A DNA stretch of 10,069 nucleotides from an uncultured Hyphomonadaceae bacterium (GTDB lineage Bacteria; Pseudomonadota; Alphaproteobacteria; Caulobacterales; Hyphomonadaceae): NCBI GenBank assembly GCA_937873805.1, contig CALMWO010000441.1, positions 1 to 10,069 of the forward strand, written 5' to 3'. A program made the translations under genes and the position numbers. The notes below the pieces were generated by a model that was not told the origin of the DNA, did not search any database, and saw only the letters and a program-made list of their open reading frames with translations. Position 1 is the stretch's first letter; every line of letters starts with the position of its first letter. This document shows positions 6,144 to 10,069 of the stretch, piece by piece.

Positions 6144-6566
6144 TCAGTCTTCGCCCTCGTTCATCACGTCCATCTCTTCGTCCGACCAGCCGAAATGATG
6201 CCCGAGCTCATGAACCACGACATGCGCCACCAGCTCTTCCAGCGCGATGTCGCCTGAGCCCGCCCATTCATCGATAATCGGCATGCGGTAGAGCCAGACC
6301 ATGGGCGGAATGGTCGACGGCGCCGAATGCATCTCCAGTGTCAGGGCAACCCCCGAATAGAGCCCGGTGAGCTCATACGGGTTCTCGATCTTCATCGTCG
6401 CCAGCGTTTCGTCGTCCGCAAAGTCCTCGACCTTGATGGCGACGGCCTTGGCGTGCGTGCGGAAGGGTTCCTCGAGCGAATCAAGCGCCTCGCGCGCCAT
6501 TGCTGCGATGTCATCGAGCGTGGGAGCTGATCCCCACGCGGTGCGCGTCGTCGGCCTGTCTGTCAT
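6144..6566 (-). CDS. Zincin-like metallopeptidase family protein
   Basis: This 140-aa cytoplasmic protein belongs by motif to the small bacterial zincin family (Pfam Zincin_1 type). The zinc site is HELGHHFGWSDEEMD: His119 and His123 as ligands, Glu120 as catalytic base, with Asp129 downstream in the position typical of the family's H-H-F-G-x-S/D-D pattern. The region before it (LYRMPIIDEW, 92-101) also follows the family. The C-terminus is strongly acidic (EEMDVMNEGED). Length is usual for the family. The chosen ATG at 6566 has AAAGG 4 nt upstream; a longer frame from GTG at 6617 lacks a ribosome binding site. It is divergent from the FkbM methyltransferase gene and points toward tetR, 160 bp away. 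Substrates of this family are not established as far as I know. Confidence 0.92.
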   Translation of the reverse strand: MTDRPTTRTAWGSAPTLDDIAAMAREALDSLEEPFRTHAKAVAIKVEDFADDETLATMKIENPYELTGLYSGVALTLEMHSAPSTIPPMVWLYRMPIIDEWAGSGDIALEELVAHVVVHELGHHFGWSDEEMDVMNEGED

Positions 6567-6691
6567 GGAACCTTTGTAATCTGCCCAAGCCTGCGGCTGA
6601 AAGCCATCTCTGGCCACCCATTGCAGGTTGGGGGTTCACATTTACCATCCGACAGGCTTTCTACGCTGCCTGACGTTTTCGGAGTTTCGCC

Positions 6692-7519
6692 TTGTCCATG
6701 TCCTTTGAAGGTCTGCGCAATCTGGCCACGACTATGCGCATCTTCCAGAGGAACGTGCAGGACCGGAAATGGGAACCCGAAGCGCCCTACATGAAGGAAG
6801 TGGTGAAAGAGGGCGATATCTGCCTTCACTTCGGCGGCTCAGATGGCCGCCATTCCTTCCTTCTCTCCAGGCAGATCGGCCCGAAGGGCAAGGTCCACGT
6901 CTACGAACCATCGAATTACTCGTATGGAATCATGACGCGGCTGCTCCGCTGGCACAAACTCGCCAACGTCGTCCCGCACAACGCCGCCATCGGCTCGGCG
7001 GAAGGCACAATGATCCTGTCGGTGCCGAAGAAAACGACGGGTCATATCGGCCGCGCCTATGGCGTCGTGACCGACAAGGGCGGCACCGCGTCCGATGAAA
7101 TCCTCGCCACCGGCAACCGCACCGAATTCATCGACCAGCCAACGGCGGTCGTCTCGCTCGATGGCCTGATGGCAAAGGAAAAACTCCCGCGCGTCGATTT
7201 CATCCGCTGCGATGTCGAGGGCGCCGAAATCCGTTTCATCGAGGGCGGCAAGAAGACCATCGAGCGCGACCTGCCGAGCTTGTTGATCGAAATTCACCCG
7301 TTCTCGCTGCAACGTAACTTCGCCTCCTCGGGCGAACAGGTGCGCGATTACTTCCTCAGCCTCGGCTACCGCATGTGGCAGCTTAACGACGACAACTCCC
7401 ACATGTTCGAATCGACCCAGATCGACCCCAAGCGCCGCTGGAAGGATTACTTCCTGATCCACCCGAAGCGCGGGTCCGGCCTGCCCGATGGCATGTTCCG
7501 CAAGGCTTTCGCGAACTGA
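6692..7519 (+). CDS. FkbM-family methyltransferase
   Basis: This 275-aa protein is a predicted S-adenosylmethionine-dependent methyltransferase. FkbM relatives usually O-methylate sugars or polyketide-like substrates, but the acceptor cannot be read here. The SAM-binding part starts at GDICLHFGGSDGRHS (41-55), followed by KVHVYEPS (67-74) ending in the acidic residue that holds the ribose, and NAAIGSAEG (97-105). The family hallmark is FIRCDVEGAEI (170-180). A second acidic motif, LLIEIHPF, is at 197-204. The glycine loop reads HFGGSDG where most relatives have D-x-GAN-x-G, so the nucleotide site is atypical. TTG at 6692 has GGAG with 7 nt spacing; the next ATG (6698) is 13 nt from GGAG, so TTG is the likelier start. 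Divergent from the metallopeptidase gene. Confidence 0.9.
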   Translation: MSMSFEGLRNLATTMRIFQRNVQDRKWEPEAPYMKEVVKEGDICLHFGGSDGRHSFLLSRQIGPKGKVHVYEPSNYSYGIMTRLLRWHKLANVVPHNAAIGSAEGTMILSVPKKTTGHIGRAYGVVTDKGGTASDEILATGNRTEFIDQPTAVVSLDGLMAKEKLPRVDFIRCDVEGAEIRFIEGGKKTIERDLPSLLIEIHPFSLQRNFASSGEQVRDYFLSLGYRMWQLNDDNSHMFESTQIDPKRRWKDYFLIHPKRGSGLPDGMFRKAFAN

Positions 7520-7537
7520 CCGCAGCGCGCCGCGGTC
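7518..7537 (+). other. Stem-loop at the end of the FkbM gene
   Basis: GACCGC (7518-7523) pairs with GCGGTC (7532-7537) around an 8-nt loop that is itself the palindrome GCGCGC with flanking bases. It overlaps the stop codon. No T-run follows, so it may stabilise the 3' end or act with Rho rather than terminate on its own. Confidence 0.4.
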
Positions 7538-7546
7538 GCAACAGGC

Positions 7547-7562
7547 GAGGGCGGTTGCCCTC
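7547..7562 (+). terminator. GC-rich hairpin, possible terminator without T-tract
   Basis: GAGGGC (7547-7552), loop GGTT, GCCCTC (7557-7562): a perfect 6-bp stem with a tetraloop, in the 89-bp gap after the FkbM gene. A second hairpin lies just before it. Neither is followed by T residues, so intrinsic termination is doubtful. The right arm overlaps the proposed -35 of the mmcB promoter. Confidence 0.35.
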
Positions 7563-7583
7563 CGCGCGGTCTGGCGCGATAAG
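7555..7583 (+). promoter_or_regulatory. Predicted sigma-70 promoter of mmcB
   Basis: TTGCCC (7555-7560) and GATAAG (7578-7583) are 17 bp apart, each matching consensus at four of six positions. Transcription would start near 7590, inside the LexA box, leaving a leader of about 20 nt before the mmcB ATG. Confidence 0.55.
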
Positions 7584-7585
7584 GA

Positions 7586-7600
7586 GAACCTAACAGGAAC
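7586..7600. promoter_or_regulatory. LexA-binding SOS box (GAAC-N7-GAAC)
   Basis: GAAC (7586-7589), seven bases, GAAC (7597-7600). Read on the minus strand it is GTTC-N7-GTTC, the direct-repeat LexA site established for alphaproteobacteria. It starts 3 bp after the predicted -10 and covers the predicted transcription start, so bound LexA would block initiation. The box is 8 bp from the mmcB start codon. mmcB is a known SOS gene in Caulobacter, which supports the call. Confidence 0.88.
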
Positions 7601-7608
7601 TCCCGACC

Positions 7609-8106
7609 ATGGCCCTGCTGGCGCCTTCACCGGTTTCTCAAGCCTTTGGCGATCCCGTCCCCGCCGGTCGCGCGGCCGAGATCGTGCGCGGCGCGCAACG
7701 CATGCTCGCCGATCTTGGTCTTGCCTCCCTCACCGAAGTCACGCTCGCCAACGGCCGCCGCGCCGACGTGATGGCGATCGGCCCGAAGGGCGAGGTCGTG
7801 ATCCTCGAGGTGAAGTCCTGCCTGCAGGATTTCGCCACCGACCAGAAATGGCCCGAATACGCGCCCTACTGCGATCGCTTCTATTTCGCCGTCGATTGCG
7901 ACTTCCCGAAAGAGCGCATCCCCGAACACGCGGGCCTCATGGTCTGCGATGGTTTCGGCGGCGCCATCCTGCGCGAATGCGAACCTGCGCTTCTTAACGC
8001 TTCACGGCGGAAGTCGGTGACATTGTCCTTCGCCCGCCTCGCCGCGGCACGACTCATGCGGGCGGGCGAGCCGGCTCACACATCCGCCGAACCTTCGATC
8101 GCCTAG
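7609..8106 (+). CDS. mmcB: MmcB-family DNA repair protein
   Basis: This 165-aa protein matches the MmcB family, first linked to mitomycin C resistance in Caulobacter and proposed to act as a nuclease in DNA damage repair. The core has a PD-(D/E)xK nuclease pattern: Glu43 in the strand LTEVTL, Asp53 in RRADVMAIG, and Glu67-x-Lys69 in VVILEVKS. Conserved blocks follow: DFATDQKWPEYAPYCDRFYF (74-93) and VDCDFPKERIPEHAGLMVCD. The C-terminal 20 residues are low complexity. The ATG at 7609 has only AGGA 10 nt upstream, inside the right half of the LexA box. DNA-damage induction is expected from that box. A second gene follows 14 bp after the stop and probably shares the transcript. Confidence 0.93.
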   Translation: MALLAPSPVSQAFGDPVPAGRAAEIVRGAQRMLADLGLASLTEVTLANGRRADVMAIGPKGEVVILEVKSCLQDFATDQKWPEYAPYCDRFYFAVDCDFPKERIPEHAGLMVCDGFGGAILRECEPALLNASRRKSVTLSFARLAAARLMRAGEPAHTSAEPSIA

Positions 8107-8120
8107 GACCAGTCTATCCA

Positions 8121-8558
8121 ATGCCGCTGCAATACCCTCTCGCCGCCAACGCCCGCGCCGCGCTCGATTCACAGATCGGCGCCCGCACCGTCGCGGAGGC
8201 GCGCGAGCTGGCGAATGGCCCGGTGGAGCTCGTTTCCGATTTCCTGCGCCCCGGCCCGTCGGAGCGCGAGGAAGTGCAGGGCAAGGCCGAATCCGGCATC
8301 GCCCGCGGCTTCGTTCAGCTCTACGAGGATGCGAAGGGAAATCCCGTCATCGCTGTTTCCTACTGGAAGCTGGTCTCCGCCACGAAGACGAAAGCGAAAA
8401 CCCCGCCGCCCGAAAAGCCGCCAACGCCTGCCGAAGATCACACCGACGATCTCTATTTCAACAAGCCGGGCGCCAAGGATGCCGCCGCCGCCAGGCGCCG
8501 CAGGAAGCTTCCCGATCCCAACCAGTTCGACCTGTTCGGCGACCCGGACGAGACCTGA
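8121..8558 (+). CDS. Unknown protein with a C-terminal beta-clamp binding-like motif
   Basis: I do not recognise the family. The 145-aa protein has a folded-looking N-terminal part (1-88): helices through ARAALDSQIGARTVAEAREL, then FVQLYEDAKGNPVIAVSYWKL, which looks like paired strands. A charged, Pro/Lys-rich linker covers about 89-105. The tail contains DDLYFNKPG (109-117), an AAAARRRRK basic patch, and DPNQFDLFGDPDET at the end. QFDLF (135-139) fits the QL[S/D]LF consensus by which bacterial polymerases and repair proteins bind the sliding clamp DnaN, and it sits at a disordered C-terminus, as is usual. AGGA lies 12 nt before the ATG, so initiation may depend on coupling. Its place 14 bp behind mmcB suggests shared SOS control. 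Real gene: confident. Clamp binding: inference. Confidence 0.82.
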   Translation: MPLQYPLAANARAALDSQIGARTVAEARELANGPVELVSDFLRPGPSEREEVQGKAESGIARGFVQLYEDAKGNPVIAVSYWKLVSATKTKAKTPPPEKPPTPAEDHTDDLYFNKPGAKDAAAARRRRKLPDPNQFDLFGDPDET

Positions 8559-8587
8559 GGCCTCATTCCCTCATCCGGCCATCCCCA

Positions 8588-8599
8588 CTGCAATTGCAG
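8588..8599. promoter_or_regulatory. 12-bp perfect palindrome upstream of the ECF sigma gene
   Basis: CTGCAATTGCAG is its own reverse complement and lies 67-78 bp before the sigma factor start, in the 107-bp gap. Its core CAATTGC recurs at about 8635-8641. It could be a regulator site. No clear promoter hexamers or ECF11-like TGATC element were found in this gap. Confidence 0.35.
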
Positions 8600-8665
8600 G
8601 GTCATTTGCGCGGCAAAATCCCGTGAGGCTTCACCAATTGCGCGCGCCAAGCGTACAAGGCCTTG

Positions 8666-9274
8666 ATGCGATCGGATGGGAAGGGCTCAGGCGGACCACC
8701 AAAGCCACCCGGCGAAACGCTGGGCGATCTCGAGCGCACGCGCTTCGCAGACCTGCTCGGCCTTATCGCCACGCGCCAGGATCGGCCCGCCTTCGCGGAG
8801 CTGTTCGCTTACTACGCCCCGCGCGTGAAATCCTATCTCCTCCGCCTCGGCGCCGATAACGCGCAGGCCGAAGAGATCGCGCAGGACGTCATGGTCACGG
8901 TCTGGCGCAAGGCTGCGCTCTTTGATCGTGCGCAAGCCTCCGTCTCGACCTGGATTTTCCGCATCGCGCGAAACCGCCGCATCGATGTTTTCCGGCGCAC
9001 GAAGAAGCCCGATCTCGATCCCGAAGAACCGATGATCCTGCCTTCAGGCGTCGAGGCGCCGGATGCGCGCATCGAAGCGATGGAAACCGAAACCCGCGTC
9101 CGCGCCGCCATGAAGGATCTGCCGGAAGATCAGCTTCAGCTCCTGCGTCTCGCTTTCTACGAAGGCCTGTCCCACCGCGAAATTGCCGAAAAGCTGGATC
9201 TGCCTCTTGGCACGGTGAAATCCCGCATCCGCCTTGCTTTCGGGAAGATGAAAGCGAGGCTCGACAATGACTGA
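8666..9274 (+). CDS. rpoE: ECF-type RNA polymerase sigma factor, RpoE/ECF11-like
   Basis: This 202-aa protein directs RNA polymerase to a stress regulon. Region 2 covers about 42-112: FAELFAYYAPRVKSYLLRLG, then EEIAQDVMVTVWRKAALFD (69-87) and VSTWIFRIARNRRIDVFRR (93-111). Region 4 covers about 142-196, with the helix-turn-helix LSHREIAEKLDLPLGTVKSR (168-187). These blocks read closely like Rhodobacter RpoE, the singlet-oxygen-responsive ECF11 sigma. Residues 1-25 are a Gly/Pro-rich extension. TTG at 8663 is in frame, but ATG at 8666 has AAGG with 5 nt spacing. The next gene is a cupin-type anti-sigma, the usual ECF11 partner, which supports the subgroup. Regulation is expected through sequestration by that partner. 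The symbol is by analogy with Rhodobacter, not with E. coli rpoE. Confidence 0.92.
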   Translation: MRSDGKGSGGPPKPPGETLGDLERTRFADLLGLIATRQDRPAFAELFAYYAPRVKSYLLRLGADNAQAEEIAQDVMVTVWRKAALFDRAQASVSTWIFRIARNRRIDVFRRTKKPDLDPEEPMILPSGVEAPDARIEAMETETRVRAAMKDLPEDQLQLLRLAFYEGLSHREIAEKLDLPLGTVKSRIRLAFGKMKARLDND

Positions 9275-9355
9275 ACACCGCAGTGATCGGGTTCCGAACG
9301 GCGTGCGTATGATTGGGTGGGAGGGCGCAATGCCCGCCCGAAGTGTGTGGAGATG

Positions 9356-10012
9356 ATGAAGGTTACGTCGGCCCCGATGATGGATGAAGCCACCCGCGCT
9401 GCGCTGGCGTCGGGCAGGGCGGAGCCATCCCTCGGTCTCTTCATCGATACGCTGCTCGAAATGCGCGGCGTCTCTGAAAGCGAAGGCGCCGTCATCGCGG
9501 GCGCCACACTCGAAGCCGAGATCATGTCCGACATGTCGCCCAACGCGCTCGACATGGCCTTCGCCGCAATAGACCGCGGCCGCGCCGCGCCGAAGCGGGC
9601 GCTCGTCTACAGCGAGCTTGGCCAGACCCCCGCCTTCCTGCAGGACGTCATCCTCGCGGCCGAAGCCGATCGTGGCTGGGGCTATGGCGGCCCCGGCATC
9701 AGGCGCCTGGCGCTCGACATGCCTGGCGACAAGGCCGGGGGCGCAGCCAAACTCGAAATCATCCGCATCGGCGCCGGCGTGAAAGTGCCATGGCACACGC
9801 ACAAGGGTCAGGAGCTCACACTCTGCATCGCCGGCGAATTCTCGGATCACAACGCCGTCTATGGTCCGGGCGACTTCTCCGTCTATGACGGCGCGACGCG
9901 CCACCAGCCCGTCGCCGCAGCGGGCGCTCCCGCTTTCGCGCTCGCCATCACCGACGACGGCCTGCGCTTCGAGGGCCTCCTCGGCGCACTGCAGAAACTC
10001 TTCAACGCCTGA
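9356..10012 (+). CDS. chrR: ChrR-type anti-sigma factor with C-terminal cupin domain
   Basis: This 218-aa protein is the likely inhibitor of the sigma factor encoded just upstream. Residues about 8-75 form the helical anti-sigma domain (ATRAALASGRAEPSLGLFID, then TLLEMRGVSE). Residues about 100-210 form a cupin fold with the metal set His147 and His149 in WHTHKG, Glu153 in QELTL, and His183 in TRHQPV, matching the ligands of Rhodobacter ChrR. The glycine at the end of motif 1 (CIAGEF) is present. In ChrR the N-terminal domain binds zinc with two His and two Cys; in my alignment by eye those positions are not His or Cys here. Start choice is uncertain: GGAG ends 3 nt before ATG 9356, touches ATG 9353, and a GTG at 9317 is also in frame. 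The stop-to-start gap from the sigma gene is 81 bp. Confidence 0.88.
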   Translation: MKVTSAPMMDEATRAALASGRAEPSLGLFIDTLLEMRGVSESEGAVIAGATLEAEIMSDMSPNALDMAFAAIDRGRAAPKRALVYSELGQTPAFLQDVILAAEADRGWGYGGPGIRRLALDMPGDKAGGAAKLEIIRIGAGVKVPWHTHKGQELTLCIAGEFSDHNAVYGPGDFSVYDGATRHQPVAAAGAPAFALAITDDGLRFEGLLGALQKLFNA

Positions 10013-10029
10013 TCCCGCAAGCCAAACCC

Positions 10030-10068
10030 ACAGCGTCATCCTCGGGCTCGACCCGAGGATCTTGCTGT
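10030..10068. repeat. Palindromic intergenic repeat (alphaproteobacterial type)
   Basis: The arms ATCCTCGGG (10038-10046) and CCCGAGGAT (10052-10060) pair perfectly around CTCGA. Outside a 3-by-3 mismatch, ACAGC (10030-10034) pairs with GCTGT (10064-10068), giving a longer broken stem. Elements of the form GTCATCC-TCGGG-CTTGA-CCCGA-GGAT are scattered in high copy between genes in many alphaproteobacterial genomes. Placed 17 bp after the anti-sigma stop, it can also form an RNA hairpin at the end of that transcript. No T-run follows. Confidence 0.75.
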
Positions 10069-10069
10069 C

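Noticed and set aside
6839..7630. 263-codon minus-strand frame opposite the FkbM gene
   Set aside because: Shadow of the methyltransferase gene; it would also run across the LexA box and mmcB promoter.
9267..9380. Frameshift breaking the N-terminus of the ChrR-type anti-sigma
   Set aside because: The frame from 9267 does not read like the ChrR N-terminal zinc domain, and too many residues lie between it and the anti-sigma helix, so a single indel does not explain it. Kept only as a possible coupling frame.
9044..10039. 331-codon minus-strand frame opposite the sigma and anti-sigma genes
   Set aside because: It spans two clear plus-strand genes with recognisable domains and has no motif or ribosome binding site of its own.

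Overview
The window looks like chromosomal DNA of a GC-rich alphaproteobacterium. Three signals support this. The DNA-repair gene mmcB sits behind an alphaproteobacterial LexA box (GAAC-N7-GAAC). An ECF11-type sigma factor is paired with a ChrR-type cupin anti-sigma. A palindromic intergenic element of a kind common in this class lies at the right edge. Caulobacterales/Hyphomonadaceae is my best guess at finer rank, but that is inference. There is no rRNA, tRNA, CRISPR array, transposase or phage gene.

Positions 1-4030 (minus strand) hold a compact run of four exported proteins, read right to left. First comes a 787-aa subtilisin-family (S8) protease made as a lipoprotein. Next is a membrane-anchored protein whose C-terminal domain resembles a free-standing subtilase propeptide (inhibitor I9-like). 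Two lipoproteins of unknown function follow; the last runs off the left edge. Spacings are 95 bp, an ATGA overlap, and 33 bp, so they are probably one operon for a periplasmic, membrane-tethered proteolytic system. This is the least described and most interesting part of the window.

Positions 4031-4594 are a mostly non-coding divergent region. It contains one very small lipoprotein gene (46 aa, 4335-4475, plus strand) and a stem-loop. A CobB-type sirtuin (4595-5320, plus) follows and converges with a TetR-family regulator (5333-5983, minus). Upstream of the regulator lies a striking array of alternating AAAACC/GGTTTT arms, very likely its operator. A small zincin-like metallopeptidase (6144-6566, minus) is next, divergent from an FkbM-family methyltransferase that starts with TTG (6692-7519, plus).

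Positions 7520-8558 form an SOS-controlled pair. mmcB has a recognisable promoter overlapped by the LexA box. A 145-aa unknown protein follows 14 bp later and ends in a sequence matching the beta-sliding-clamp binding motif (QFDLF).

Positions 8666-10012 encode the ECF11-like sigma factor and its cupin-domain anti-sigma. The anti-sigma keeps the cupin metal ligands but appears to have lost the zinc ligands of the N-terminal anti-sigma domain. A 29-codon frame bridges the stop of one gene and the start of the other. The window ends in the palindromic repeat.
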